Assembly (NCBI GenBank): GCA_934272785.1
Contig: CAKQSE010000002.1
Location: 1-64,000 of the forward strand
DNA from: an uncultured Alphaproteobacteria bacterium
GTDB taxonomy: Bacteria > Pseudomonadota > Alphaproteobacteria > Rs-D84
Length of the DNA stretch: 64,000 nucleotides
Direction: 5' to 3'
Part shown: one piece after another, positions 26,156 to 37,916 of the stretch
How positions within the stretch are numbered: the stretch's first letter is position 1
Layout of the letters: every line of letters starts with the position of its first letter
Translations under genes and position numbers: made by a program
Notes under the pieces: model-generated
The model's input: the letters and a program-made list of their open reading frames with translations, nothing else
Told to the model about the DNA's origin: nothing
Database searches by the model: none

Positions 26156-26404
26156 ATGAAAACAGCAGAGAAAGTTTTAAATGTATTGGCCAAGAATTTG
26201 GGCTATACGGTTGTATTGGTTGCGGCGATTATATTGTTTGCAATCTTTTCCGATGGTCTGATTGATGGCATCATAACGGCACTGTCCGCGGTTATCGGAT
26301 ACACATGCGTCGTTATGTTATATAAAGAGTTCGCCAAGGAATCGGCAAAAAAGCCTGTGAAAGCCACAGTGCAAAAGAAACCGGTTTCAAAAAAGCGAAA
26401 GTAA
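26156..26404 (+). CDS. Small membrane protein with basic tail
   Basis: 82 aa: a short amphipathic start, two hydrophobic segments (about 15-35 and 38-55) and a Lys-rich C-terminus (KKPVKATVQKKPVSKKRK). A TATAAT-like box lies at about 26120, and AAAGGAATAAT precedes the ATG. Not recognised. Confidence 0.7.
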   Translation: MKTAEKVLNVLAKNLGYTVVLVAAIILFAIFSDGLIDGIITALSAVIGYTCVVMLYKEFAKESAKKPVKATVQKKPVSKKRK

Positions 26405-26426
26405 GGAACCCAAAACCTGAACGAAA

Positions 26427-26456
26427 AAATCGCCCATCCCCGGGCGATTTTTTCAT
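26427..26456 (+). terminator. Bidirectional terminator between 26404 and secG
   Basis: AAATCGCCC-ATCC-CCGGGCGATTTTTT with an A run on the other side. Confidence 0.85.
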
Positions 26457-26469
26457 TATGATTTTTTTA

Positions 26470-26802
26470 TTATTTTTCTGGGGCCACGTCTGGCAATTCC
26501 GCCGGGGCCACTGGCGCGCCGTCTTGCTGTAAAATTTCCTGGCGCAATTCGGATTGACGGGACGCAACATCAGATTTTGATGCAACCAACGCCAATGCCG
26601 CGCACAGAATAAAGAAAATCGTCGCCAACCACGCTGTCAACTTGGTCAAGAAATTACCAGCCGCCGCACCCGTCAACGCACCCCCAAACATTGATGCCGC
26701 CGCCGATCCGGACATACCGCTGCCCTCGGATTTCTGTAACAAGATGACGCCAATCATAAATACTGCGACAATTATCAACAATACCAACAAAATAGAAAAC
26801 AT
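26470..26802 (-). CDS. secG: Preprotein translocase subunit SecG
   Basis: 110 aa. Two membrane segments (about 3-22 and 55-75) with the conserved LLQKSEGSGMSGSAA loop between them. It aids SecYEG/SecA-driven export. The C-terminus is Gln/Pro/Ala-rich. The usual position and size support the call. Confidence 0.94.
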   Translation of the reverse strand: MFSILLVLLIIVAVFMIGVILLQKSEGSGMSGSAAASMFGGALTGAAAGNFLTKLTAWLATIFFILCAALALVASKSDVASRQSELRQEILQQDGAPVAPAELPDVAPEK

Positions 26803-26854
26803 TATTTATCCCCTGGGTTATATTTAATTTTACTTGATTCTAGACACCCTGCAC

Positions 26855-27487
26855 CTAAATTGCAAGGATTTTCAGCAATGCGTCCGCGGCGTTTATACTG
26901 GCCACCTTTTTAGATGACCCGGTGGCGTCCGCGGTGTGACCCAATGCCGTCACGCGCACATGGAAAACCGGACTGTGCGATGCGCCCGTCTGTTCCAAGA
27001 ATTCATATACCGGCAATGCACCATCGCCACGTTTCTGGACCAGTTCCTGTAACGCGGTTTTTGCATCCTTGGGTGCGGTGGCATCGGCCGCCGCCAATTC
27101 GCGCCAGAACGATATTATCACCGCGCGCGCCGCGTCAAAACCGCCATCGATAAAGATTGCGCCAAAAATCGCCTCCATCGCGTTGGCCATGATATGACGA
27201 ATGCGACCGCCGGTCATATGTCCGTGCCGGATATGCGACGCCAGTTTCAATTTATCGGCGACCGACGCCAGTGTTTCTGTGGATACCAGCATTGCATGAC
27301 GACGCGCCAGTTCGCCTTCGGCCTCGGCCGGGTACATTTCATACAGCAACGCCGCCACCGTCAGTCCCAACACGCGGTCCCCGATGAATTCCAGGCGTTC
27401 ATTGTTATGCGCCCCATCGGCCCCCGACTGGGTCAGTGCCAATTCCAATAATTCCGGATTCTTGAACGTGTAATTCAGTTTTTCCAA
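26855..27487 (-). CDS. rnc: Ribonuclease III
   Basis: 210 aa. The signature ERLEFIGDRVLGL (about 30-42) carries the catalytic acidic residues, with a second Glu in NAMEAIFGAIFIDGG. A dsRNA-binding domain forms the C-terminus (TALQELVQKRGDG...ASINAADALLKIL). It processes rRNA and other duplex RNAs. The start is TTG 27487, one base after the lepB stop codon, with the lepB end (GGGGTAAAG) as ribosome binding site. Strongly coupled to lepB. Confidence 0.96.
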   Translation of the reverse strand: MEKLNYTFKNPELLELALTQSGADGAHNNERLEFIGDRVLGLTVAALLYEMYPAEAEGELARRHAMLVSTETLASVADKLKLASHIRHGHMTGGRIRHIMANAMEAIFGAIFIDGGFDAARAVIISFWRELAAADATAPKDAKTALQELVQKRGDGALPVYEFLEQTGASHSPVFHVRVTALGHTADATGSSKKVASINAADALLKILAI

Positions 27488-27488
27488 T

Positions 27489-28367
27489 TTACTTTACCCC
27501 CATGCCAAATCTGTTCCAGCGCATTTTGCTGTTCCAATTCCATACCGCAATCATTGGCGAATAATAGTTGTGTGAATACCATATAAACCAAGCCGGCCCC
27601 AGCACGTTATCACGTGGGACAAAGCCAACGTCGGCACGACTGTCCAAACTGTTATCGCGATTGTCACCCATAAAGAAATAGTGATTTTCAGGCACCGTGA
27701 ACAATGGCGTGTTATCCAGGGGCGCGTCATCAGATACCTCGATAATACTGTGCTGGACACCATTGGGCAATGTTTCAGTGTATTCGGTCATATGGAATAC
27801 GCCACACGCCCCGTCATACATACGGCACAGACGGTCATCTTTGTATTCAATCGTATAATTAAATGGCGCGGGCGCATTATCAATCCAAATCTTGTTGCCC
27901 TTTATCGACATATTATCCTGGTAATAGCCGACACTGCGCAACGATTTCGGCAGGTTCGCGACAATGTATTCACCCTTTTTCTCGCGCGGGACAATTGTGC
28001 CGTTTATATACAGCCGCCCATCAATCATTTGCACCGTATCACCCGGCACGGCAATCAGACGTTTAATATAATCCTGGGATTCATTGACCGGATTACGAAA
28101 TACCACAACATCGCCAACCGACGGATTATGTCCCCAGAACCGACCGTTCCACATTTTCCACGACCCAAACGGGAACGAATAACGGGAATAACCATACGAC
28201 CACTTTTGCACAAAGATATGATCCCCCACATGCAATGTCGGTATCATAGAACCCGATGGGATATTAAACGGTTCCAGCAAAAAACTGCGAAAGACAATCG
28301 CAATCAACGCACCATAGAATATCGTATTAAACCATTCACGCGCAGCATTAGTATTTTTCAGTGGCAT
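27489..28367 (-). CDS. lepB: Signal peptidase I
   Basis: 292 aa. A single N-terminal membrane segment (about 15-33), the catalytic Ser in PSGSMIPTLHVGD (about 37-49), the Lys in SQDYIKRLIAVPGD and the GDNRDNSLDSR box. It cleaves export signal peptides, of which this window encodes many. The lepB-rnc operon order is common in proteobacteria. Confidence 0.96.
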   Translation of the reverse strand: MPLKNTNAAREWFNTIFYGALIAIVFRSFLLEPFNIPSGSMIPTLHVGDHIFVQKWSYGYSRYSFPFGSWKMWNGRFWGHNPSVGDVVVFRNPVNESQDYIKRLIAVPGDTVQMIDGRLYINGTIVPREKKGEYIVANLPKSLRSVGYYQDNMSIKGNKIWIDNAPAPFNYTIEYKDDRLCRMYDGACGVFHMTEYTETLPNGVQHSIIEVSDDAPLDNTPLFTVPENHYFFMGDNRDNSLDSRADVGFVPRDNVLGPAWFIWYSHNYYSPMIAVWNWNSKMRWNRFGMGVK

Positions 28368-28405
28368 TTCTGTATTCCCCTTTGTAACACGGGGTATTTT
28401 ATAAC

Positions 28406-28434
28406 TTGAATTGATTCAGCGCAAGTTTTAATAT
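28406..28434 (+). promoter_or_regulatory. Promoter of comM
   Basis: TTGAAT (28406-28411), a 17-nt spacer and TAATAT (28429-28434), 6 nt before the ATG. Leaderless type. Confidence 0.5.
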
Positions 28435-28440
28435 GCGAAT

Positions 28441-29967
28441 ATGATTTCACTAAATTCAATTATATTTAACGGGATGGACGCTACACGCATTGACGTCCAG
28501 GTTCAACTGGCATCGGGCCTGTCCAGTCCGGAATTTAATATCATCGGTCTGGCCGACCGCGCGGTCAAGGAATCGGCGGAACGCATAAAAAGCGTGCTGG
28601 GGGCACTGAACATAACAATGCCACCGAAACGATTGACGGTGAACCTGTCACCGGCAGACGTGGAAAAGACCGGTGCACATTTTGACCTGCCGATACTGTG
28701 CGGGATATTGTGCGCATTGGGCATTTTGCCCGAAGATAAACTGTCCCATTACCTGATATTGGGCGAGGTTGGACTGAACGGCACAATCGTTCGCACCGAT
28801 GGCGTTTTACCCGCCAGTGTGTGGGCCCGCCGCAATGGCCTGGGCGTGATTTGTCCCGCGCCCCAGGGGACCGAGGCCCGCCTGTCCGGGCACACCGATA
28901 TTCTGGCACCGGGACACGTATTGGAATTGATAAATCACTTTAATGGGACAAACGTCCTGTCTGTGCCCGACGCCGCCCCCGATGACACGCGCACCGCCAC
29001 ATGTGGCGATATGGCCGAAGTGCACGGTCAGGCCGCCGCAAAACGTGCCCTGGAAATCGCGGCGGCGGGTGGACACGCAATGCTGATGGTTGGGCCGCCG
29101 GGATCGGGAAAAACGATGCTGGCGTCGCGCCTGCCCGGGATTATGCCCGAAATGACCGCCGACGAAATTCTGGAAACATCGATTATATATTCAATTGCAG
29201 GATTGCTGGGGTCGCGCGGACTGATTACAACGCGCCCATTTCGCAGTGTGCATCACACCGCGTCCCAGGTTGCACTGGCGGGCGGTGGCGCAAACGCACG
29301 ACCGGGGGAAATATCGCTGGCACATAATGGGGTGCTGTTCTTGGACGAATTACCGGAATTTAACCGCGCAACGTTGGAAATCCTGCGCCAGCCGATGGAA
29401 TCAGGCAAAATTATGATTTCGCGTGCGAAAAACACCGCAACATACCCGGCACGATTCCAATTAATTGCGGCGATGAATCCGTGTCCGTGCGGGCACCTGG
29501 GTAATGCCGCCCTGTCCTGTTCGCGCGCGCCCCGCTGTGCCGAGGCATATCAGAACAAAATCTCGGGACCGCTGCTGGACCGAATTGACCTGCACGTTGA
29601 TGTGGACCCGGTAAATCCGTGGGAAATGAATAACACAGACACCACACCGCGCGAAACCAGTGCGCAAATCCGCGCACGTGTTGTTGCCGCATATAAACGC
29701 CAAATTGCACGCCAGGGTTGCCTGAACGCGCGCCTGGATGGGGCAGCATTGGACACCGCGGCAAAAATGGGACCAGAATTACAAAACTTTCTGAACACCG
29801 CCGCAGAAAAGATGGGCATGTCGGCGCGTGGATACAATCGCGTGCGACGCATTGCACGCACGATTGCCGATTTGGCGGGGCGCGATGAAATTGAAATGGG
29901 CGACCTGGCCGAGGCCCTGTCATACCGGCCAATCAACCGCGGAAAATACGGCGCGAACATCAAGTGA
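28441..29967 (+). CDS. comM: YifB/ComM-family AAA+ Mg-chelatase-like ATPase
   Basis: 508 aa. An N-terminal Lon-like S5 domain (about 1-165) precedes the AAA+ core with Walker A GPPGSGKTMLASRLPGI (about 217-233). It also has Walker B VLFLDELPEF, the MNPCPCGHLG insert and a C-terminal domain (RGYNRVRRIARTIADL). In Vibrio ComM promotes branch migration during natural transformation. No Shine-Dalgarno is visible. The stop codon TGA at 29965-29967 lies inside the left terminal repeat of the adjacent four-helix-bundle element. Confidence 0.95.
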   Translation: MISLNSIIFNGMDATRIDVQVQLASGLSSPEFNIIGLADRAVKESAERIKSVLGALNITMPPKRLTVNLSPADVEKTGAHFDLPILCGILCALGILPEDKLSHYLILGEVGLNGTIVRTDGVLPASVWARRNGLGVICPAPQGTEARLSGHTDILAPGHVLELINHFNGTNVLSVPDAAPDDTRTATCGDMAEVHGQAAAKRALEIAAAGGHAMLMVGPPGSGKTMLASRLPGIMPEMTADEILETSIIYSIAGLLGSRGLITTRPFRSVHHTASQVALAGGGANARPGEISLAHNGVLFLDELPEFNRATLEILRQPMESGKIMISRAKNTATYPARFQLIAAMNPCPCGHLGNAALSCSRAPRCAEAYQNKISGPLLDRIDLHVDVDPVNPWEMNNTDTTPRETSAQIRARVVAAYKRQIARQGCLNARLDGAALDTAAKMGPELQNFLNTAAEKMGMSARGYNRVRRIARTIADLAGRDEIEMGDLAEALSYRPINRGKYGANIK

Positions 29968-30394
29968 GTAGTGATAAAGTGATAGAGTGATAAAGTGAAG
30001 GAAAGTGTTCTGAAAATTAAATCCGAATTGTTTGCAGACAGAATTGTCAGACTGTTCAAATATCTCCAAACGGCGCATTCTGAATTTGTGATATCAAAAC
30101 AAATTTTACGTTCTGGGACCAGCATAGGTGCCAATGTATCAGAAGCCGCTTTCGCTGCATCGAAAAAAGATTTTTTAGCAAAAATGATTATTGCAACCAA
30201 AGAATACAATGAAACTATTTTCTGGTTGCAAAGGCTAAAAAATGCACATTATTTGTCAGATGAACAATTTACATCAATACATAATGATTGTTTAGAACTG
30301 GGACGTTTGCTGATGGCCACAACACGCACGACCAAGGCATCAATATTATCAGACAAATAACTTTATCACTAAATCACTGTATAACTTACTCACT
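29963..30394. mobile_element. 432-bp element with inverted ends carrying a four-helix-bundle gene
   Basis: The left end is AGTGAGTAGTGATAAAGTGA... and the right end, read on the minus strand from 30394, is AGTGAGTAAGTTATACAGTG.... They match at about 28 of 33 positions with one 1-nt gap. The ends consist of GTGATAAA/GTGATAGA heptad-like units. The same end sequence heads the dispersed repeats at 1067, 14386 and 62332. No transposase is encoded. Mobility is inferred. Confidence 0.6.
29995..30360 (+). CDS. Four-helix-bundle protein (S23/IVS-protein family)
   Basis: 121 aa. The pattern RSGTSIGANVSEAAFAASKK (about 40-59), then KEYNETIFWLQRL and the late LGRLLMATTRT, is typical of the S23/TIGR02436 four-helix-bundle family. 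That family was first seen in 23S rRNA intervening sequences and is related in fold to the Avd subunit of diversity-generating retroelements. The likely start is GTG 29995, the last unit of the left terminal repeat; no ribosome binding site is obvious. No reverse transcriptase or rRNA gene is nearby. Codon choice is more AT-rich than in neighbouring genes. Function unknown. Confidence 0.85.
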   Translation: MKESVLKIKSELFADRIVRLFKYLQTAHSEFVISKQILRSGTSIGANVSEAAFAASKKDFLAKMIIATKEYNETIFWLQRLKNAHYLSDEQFTSIHNDCLELGRLLMATTRTTKASILSDK

Positions 30395-30421
30395 AAAAAA
30401 TGGGGCGGTGCCCCATTTTTT
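30395..30421 (+). terminator. Bidirectional terminator
   Basis: AAAAAATGGGGC-GGT-GCCCCATTTTTT lies between the four-helix-bundle gene and the convergent beta-barrel gene. Confidence 0.88.
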
Positions 30422-31385
30422 AAAATTCGAATCGCAGGCCCAGCATTACGTTGGTATATATTAAATTCTTGGCACTGAACCAATCGCGATGCTTGGTATC
30501 ATCAGAATTTGTCAGCTGCCATTCAACCTTGGGGATATACATGGCGCGGATACCAAAGTCCAAAAATGTGTTTTCTGCCAATCCATATGACACACCGACC
30601 GCCGCCAATGCCGCAACCGTAGAATTACTTTTTTCGGCGCGATAGAATTGGAATACGCCATTATCATCAGGTGTGCTGAAATCCTGTAACGTATACACCC
30701 CCGACAGGTCACCATACGGATCCGACAGGTTCAGGACCGTCTGGACATCGGCATATCCGATACCAAAACCGACGTATGGGATTACCGTCTGTAACGGTTT
30801 CTGCAACCCGTCAAAGAAATCATAGAACGCCATCGCACTGATGACATCGGTTGTTATGTCCGATTGGACCGCACCACTGCTGACAATAACAGAATCAGTA
30901 TACGCGCCATCAAACAGGGTTGTTTCACCCTCTAAAAATGGCGAGTGGTTATATTCACTCTTGCTGACGTGGTCCCAGCCCACTTCCAATCGCCACTGGG
31001 GACGATTTGGCAACGTCCAACCGACCGATGCACCTGCGGCAAACGCGAACGCGTCCAGTTTATCGTCACGGACCGGCAATTCCCCCAGGTTTGCATATCC
31101 CGCAAAGGTATATCCACTGCACCCGCCGGCGCGAACGCATATAATTTCAGGGAACGGTGCACCGCCAGATTCCATATAATACGCCGGGGTCAAATCACCC
31201 ACGTCATTTTGAATTTTCGCCGTGCCGAACGACATACCACCACGCACCGATATGACAAAGCGCGAGCCATCGTCACTATACCAGCCATCGCCGATATATT
31301 CGCCATCATATTGCCAATTTGCGTGCGCCGCGTTTCCAAACAATGCGGCAAAAACAGGTAGTAAAAATAAAAATCTTTTTCTCAT
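30420..31385 (-). CDS. Outer-membrane beta-barrel protein
   Basis: 321 aa with a signal peptide cleaved after NAAHA. Repeated amphipathic strands with aromatic ends (SRFVISVRGGMSFG, PYVGFGIGYADV, NTFLDFGIRAMYIP) and a terminal strand ending LGLRFEF indicate a barrel of the opacity/OmpA-like class. A Cys pair (ICVRAGGCSG) sits in one loop. Function unknown. It is one of three single-gene barrels in the window. Confidence 0.85.
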   Translation of the reverse strand: MRKRFLFLLPVFAALFGNAAHANWQYDGEYIGDGWYSDDGSRFVISVRGGMSFGTAKIQNDVGDLTPAYYMESGGAPFPEIICVRAGGCSGYTFAGYANLGELPVRDDKLDAFAFAAGASVGWTLPNRPQWRLEVGWDHVSKSEYNHSPFLEGETTLFDGAYTDSVIVSSGAVQSDITTDVISAMAFYDFFDGLQKPLQTVIPYVGFGIGYADVQTVLNLSDPYGDLSGVYTLQDFSTPDDNGVFQFYRAEKSNSTVAALAAVGVSYGLAENTFLDFGIRAMYIPKVEWQLTNSDDTKHRDWFSAKNLIYTNVMLGLRFEF

Positions 31386-31427
31386 ACCCGTTATTATATC
31401 ACAAAACGCATGTGATAAAAACAGATT

Positions 31428-33191
31428 TTATTTTTTGGAAATAAATCCACCAGACTGCATCTTCCACAGGCGGGCATACACGCCACCACGACGCAACAAT
31501 TGGTTGTGGGTTCCCTGCTCTATAATCTGGCCATGGTTGATTACGATAATCCTGTTCATATTGCGCAGCGTTGACAGACGGTGTGCAATTGCGATTGTCG
31601 TGCGTCCCGCCGACAGGCGTTCAAACGATGACTGGATTGAAACCTCGGTTTCACTGTCCAGGGCGGACGTTGCCTCGTCCAGGACCAAAATCGGGGCATC
31701 TTTCAGGAACGCGCGGGCGATTGCGATACGCTGACGCTGGCCGCCAGACATACGCATACCGCGGTCGCCAACCATTGTGTCGTATTTGCTTTCGGTCGAC
31801 ATGATGAAATTATCGGCCTGGGCCGCGCGGGCGGCGGCGCGAATTTCGGCATCGGTCGCGTTGGTGCGGCCATATGCGATATTTTCACCAATTGTGCGGT
31901 TAAACATTGTCGGTTCTTGGGGGATAAATGCAATTGCCCGACGCAAAGAATCCTGGGTTACGTCACGAATATTCTGGCCATCGATAAAGATTTCGCCCTG
32001 GGTCGGTTCATAAAATCGCAACAACAAATTCACCAGTGTTGTTTTCCCTGCGCCCGAGCCACCAACCAGTCCAACGCGTTCGCCGCTGTTTATTGTCAGG
32101 TTTAAATTACGCAGCACCCATTTGCGTTTATATTTAAACGACACATTGCGGAATTCAATACGACCACAACGCACATGCAATTCGTGCGCGTTTGGCGCGT
32201 CGGTGATTTCCAGTGGCGCACTGAGTTCTTCGTATGCCTTTTGCGCACTGCCCACTTTTTCAACAATCTGGGGAATTTGGTCAACGATACGCGCGATTGT
32301 GCCCATCACGCTGAAAAACACCGATGTCGTGAACACAATTTCAGAAACCAATAATTTTCCGTGCATAAACAGCCACACGCACAACAACATCGTTGCGCCA
32401 AACGCGACGTCCCACACGAAATTAGGCACTGCCCAGAAAAACCGCTGGACAAAGTAAGAGTGCATATGATCCCTGACCCGTTGGCGACGCGGGGCGGCCA
32501 AATACTGGCGTTCGGCGTCTGCGCCGGCGAACAATTTCACCACGGAATAGTTGGCCAAACTGTCCACCAATTTACCGGCCAGATGACTGCGTGATTCACT
32601 GGCGGTCTTGGACGCGCGGTTCATTGGACGTATCAGCAAAATTCCATACACAATACGGAACACGAACACAAACGCAAATATTATCGCAACATATGCGTTC
32701 ATTCCCATAATCAATCCAACATTTACCAGAATAACCGCGACGGCACCGAATATTTCCATAAAATTCAGAATCACCGTAAAACCATCGGCAACAAAATTTA
32801 TCTGGGTATTTAATTTACCCGCCATGCGCCCGGACCAGAACGACATAGACTGGTGCTGGATATAATCCGACAGAACATCAGATACCTGGTTATCAATCTT
32901 GGGCTGCCAATGACCGCGCGCCCACGCACGCAAAACCGTGCATATGTCCAGTAAAATCAACGTTGATGCGATTATGGCAATCGTCGGTAATGCAAAACGG
33001 ACAAACGATACGCCATCGGGTGGCGTCTGTTCAAACAGCGCGATAAACATACGCTGGAAATTCGGGAACAGGACCCCTTCGGACATAACGGCCAGGAACA
33101 ACAATCCCCACACCAACAACGCGCCCCAGTGACCGCGTGCGGCATATTTTATATAAAACTTCCATAACGATTTTGGTAAATTTTGTGACAT
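31428..33191 (-). CDS. ABC exporter, fused permease and ATPase
   Basis: 587 aa from ATG 33191. Six membrane segments occupy residues about 25-310. The nucleotide-binding domain has Walker A GGSGAGKTTLVN (about 377-388), signature MSGGQRQRIAIARA and Walker B ILVLDEATSALD. It is an MsbA/McjD-like homodimeric exporter for lipids, peptides or drugs. It sits 40 nt downstream of the PBP gene in the same direction, which hints at an envelope substrate. I do not assign msbA. Confidence 0.93.
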   Translation of the reverse strand: MSQNLPKSLWKFYIKYAARGHWGALLVWGLLFLAVMSEGVLFPNFQRMFIALFEQTPPDGVSFVRFALPTIAIIASTLILLDICTVLRAWARGHWQPKIDNQVSDVLSDYIQHQSMSFWSGRMAGKLNTQINFVADGFTVILNFMEIFGAVAVILVNVGLIMGMNAYVAIIFAFVFVFRIVYGILLIRPMNRASKTASESRSHLAGKLVDSLANYSVVKLFAGADAERQYLAAPRRQRVRDHMHSYFVQRFFWAVPNFVWDVAFGATMLLCVWLFMHGKLLVSEIVFTTSVFFSVMGTIARIVDQIPQIVEKVGSAQKAYEELSAPLEITDAPNAHELHVRCGRIEFRNVSFKYKRKWVLRNLNLTINSGERVGLVGGSGAGKTTLVNLLLRFYEPTQGEIFIDGQNIRDVTQDSLRRAIAFIPQEPTMFNRTIGENIAYGRTNATDAEIRAAARAAQADNFIMSTESKYDTMVGDRGMRMSGGQRQRIAIARAFLKDAPILVLDEATSALDSETEVSIQSSFERLSAGRTTIAIAHRLSTLRNMNRIIVINHGQIIEQGTHNQLLRRGGVYARLWKMQSGGFISKK

Positions 33192-33231
33192 AGCTTGCCC
33201 AATGTTATAAGACAAATGGCGCAAAATCAAC

Positions 33232-34995
33232 TTATTTTACAATATCGTGAAATATTTCCGCCGGGATTGTGCCACCGGTGACCTTGGCCGACATGGGGGT
33301 AAAATCATCATTTCCGACCCAAACACCAATTATCCAATCAGGCGTCGCGCCAACAAACCACGCGTCGCGATTATTATTACTGGTCCCGGTTTTCCCGCCC
33401 AGGACGTCATCTGCATTTGCGCGACGGCCCGTGCCACGGGTAACAACATCGGCCAACAATTCGGTCATGTATTCAACCGTCTGGGGTTGCAGAACCTGTA
33501 ACGCGTCGGACGGGTTACGTTCATACAGCACATTGCCACGCGGATCGGTTATCTTGGTAATTGAATATGGTCGCACCGACGCGCCATCGTTCCAAATCAC
33601 CGCATATATCGTCGTTAAATCCACCAGTGACATTTCCGACGCACCCAACACCGTTGAATATTCACGGCGCAACTTGGTCCCCACCCCCAGGCGCGACGCC
33701 ATATCCAACACGGCGTCAATCCCATATGTTTCGGTCAATTTCAGTGGGACAGAATTAACACTTTTTGCAAATGCGGTTGCCAATGTTATATCGCCATAAT
33801 AACGCGCATTGTAATTTTTCGGATTGTAATCACCAATGGCAAATGGTGAATCATTGACATACGTTTCCGGCGTCATACCATGTTCCAGCGCAACCAGATA
33901 TACGACAGGTTTAAACGAACTGCCGGGTTGGCGCATTGTTGTTGCACGGTTGAATTGGCTGGTCTGGTAATCAGTGCCACCAACCATCGCACGCAATGCG
34001 CCACCCGACGTCATTGCGACCACCGCACCCTGGTATTGGTCAACATGCGACGGCAAAATTGCGGCAATACGTTCCTGCAAATTCCGGTCCAGCGTAGTGT
34101 GCACAATCAAATCAGAATCTGTCACGCCCAGGCGCGAGTGCACCTCGTCCAAGACATAGTCCGTCCAATAGCGATATATATTTGTATCCGGCGCGGGTGT
34201 TGCGGGTGCCAATTCACGTGCGGCGGCACGCGCATCGTCCAGGCTGACATACCCCTGGCGCACCATTTCCTGTAACACAACGCGGGCGCGTTTAATATTA
34301 CGCTCTGGATTTTTCAGTGGGCTGTATGACGTTGGGGCCTTTAACATTGCGGCGATTTGCGCCGATTGTGCCAATGTCATTTTATCGGCCGATGTTTGAA
34401 ACATAACGCGCGCGGCGGCATCAATACCACGCATACCACCAACCAATGACACGCGGTTCATATATAAATCCAAGACCTGGTTTTTATCAAAGCGATTTTC
34501 CAACCAGTATGACAGTATCAATTCCTGGACCTTGCGCGAGATTTTCTTTTCCCGGGACAAGAATATGTTTTTTGTGGTCTGTTGCGTAATAGACGACCCG
34601 CCCGCCGCCAATCGGCCATGGATTGCATTTGAAAACATTGCGCGCGTAATCCCGCGGATATCAATCGGCCCATGTTCAAAGAAACGTTTATCTTCGATTG
34701 CGACGATTGCCTGCCATACGTGTGGGGGCAATGTGTCAACCGATACCGGCGTGCCCATAATGCGACCCGCACTGCGTATTTCATTACCATTTTTATCCAG
34801 GAATATCACCGCCGCCGGACGCGTTTCGTGCAATATCGCATCCAAGGACGGCATCTGCAAGAATATAACCGCAACATACGTTGCCACCGCCACCGCGCAC
34901 AACAGCCCCAGATTTATCATCCACACAAACAGACGCCACCGCCAACTGGGGCGCGGCTTTTCCGGCGTTAAATCGGTGTTTTTTGCACGTGGCAA
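33232..34995 (-). CDS. Class A penicillin-binding protein (PBP1-type)
   Basis: 587 aa. One N-terminal membrane anchor (about 22-47). The glycosyltransferase domain has EDKRFFEHGPIDIRG (about 101-115) and GGSSITQQTTKN. The transpeptidase domain has PGSSFKP, the SVN box and GKTGTSNNNRDAW. It polymerises and crosslinks peptidoglycan. Shorter than E. coli PBP1A, without extra C-terminal domains. The start is TTG 34995 with AAGGA 7-11 nt upstream. TATAAT on the minus strand near 35021 is the probable -10. Confidence 0.95.
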   Translation of the reverse strand: MPRAKNTDLTPEKPRPSWRWRLFVWMINLGLLCAVAVATYVAVIFLQMPSLDAILHETRPAAVIFLDKNGNEIRSAGRIMGTPVSVDTLPPHVWQAIVAIEDKRFFEHGPIDIRGITRAMFSNAIHGRLAAGGSSITQQTTKNIFLSREKKISRKVQELILSYWLENRFDKNQVLDLYMNRVSLVGGMRGIDAAARVMFQTSADKMTLAQSAQIAAMLKAPTSYSPLKNPERNIKRARVVLQEMVRQGYVSLDDARAAARELAPATPAPDTNIYRYWTDYVLDEVHSRLGVTDSDLIVHTTLDRNLQERIAAILPSHVDQYQGAVVAMTSGGALRAMVGGTDYQTSQFNRATTMRQPGSSFKPVVYLVALEHGMTPETYVNDSPFAIGDYNPKNYNARYYGDITLATAFAKSVNSVPLKLTETYGIDAVLDMASRLGVGTKLRREYSTVLGASEMSLVDLTTIYAVIWNDGASVRPYSITKITDPRGNVLYERNPSDALQVLQPQTVEYMTELLADVVTRGTGRRANADDVLGGKTGTSNNNRDAWFVGATPDWIIGVWVGNDDFTPMSAKVTGGTIPAEIFHDIVK

Positions 34996-35103
34996 TTGTA
35001 ATCCTTATGTCCTTTCGGTGGAATTATATCACAAACAACTTGCGTTATGCCAGATTTTAAAACTATAATTCAGCACGAATGTAACCCCAGGGGGAAAAGG
35101 AAT

Positions 35104-35827
35104 ATGAAAAAATTATCTGTTTTGTTTTTAACCGCAATGTGCGCTGTGCCTGCGATGGCGGAACCAATGTATGGCACATCTGACGAATACGATTATGTGG
35201 ACGAAGAAATCGCCCCATTATCACAAAGTGCGCCATCGGTTGGATATTCCGCCCCGGCCACCACATCAACATCGCCGCGCGGCGCGCGTGATAATTATGT
35301 CGGATTTCGCGTGCACCAGAACGCACACCTGGCCATGAAATATGATGTAAATCACGGATACACCACGCATAAAACGAAAAAGAACACGGGGCTGAGTCTG
35401 AACGTCGGCAACCGTCTGACCGAATATGTGAAAATTGAATTTGAAACGGGGTACACTGGCGCAAAATTTACCAAGCGTGACACACATCACGATTATGATT
35501 TGTGGTCTAATATGCTGAACGTGTATATGTATAAAAACTTTGGCGGGGCGGTTGAACCATATGCCGGACTGGGCGTTGGAATGACCGGAATCTGGGGCGA
35601 AATATCCGGGGCGGCCCCGCACATCAGTGCATCAACATTGGATTTATCGTTGCAGGGTATGTTTGGCGTGAACTTTGCATTAAATGACCGTATTGACCTG
35701 AATCTGGGGGCAAAGTATATCAGATATGGCCGTGTTGAATTTGAACGCAACAACGGCGAATACGCAAACACCCGAATTGATGCCACAGAATTCTTTATCG
35801 GCGCGGCGTATAAGTTTGATGTAAAAT

Positions 35828-35829
<2 letters not shown>
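35104..35829 (+). CDS. Outer-membrane beta-barrel protein
   Basis: 241 aa with a signal peptide (cleavage after VPAMA), an acidic then Ser/Thr/Pro-rich N-terminal stretch (about 20-60), then a barrel of alternating strands (NTGLSLNVGNRLTEYVKIEF, AVEPYAGLGVGMTG, RIDLNLGAKYIRYG) ending GAAYKFDVK. A promoter with TTGCGT and TATAAT lies upstream, with AAAAGGA before the ATG. Porin-like or adhesin-like; function unknown. Confidence 0.83.
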
Positions 35830-37899
<2,070 letters not shown>

Positions 37900-37916
37900 T
37901 TAGTCAAAAAAACACA

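Noticed and set aside
29961..30000. CRISPR-like array from the short direct repeats
   Set aside because: Units are 7-9 bp, contiguous and without spacers; no cas genes in the window.
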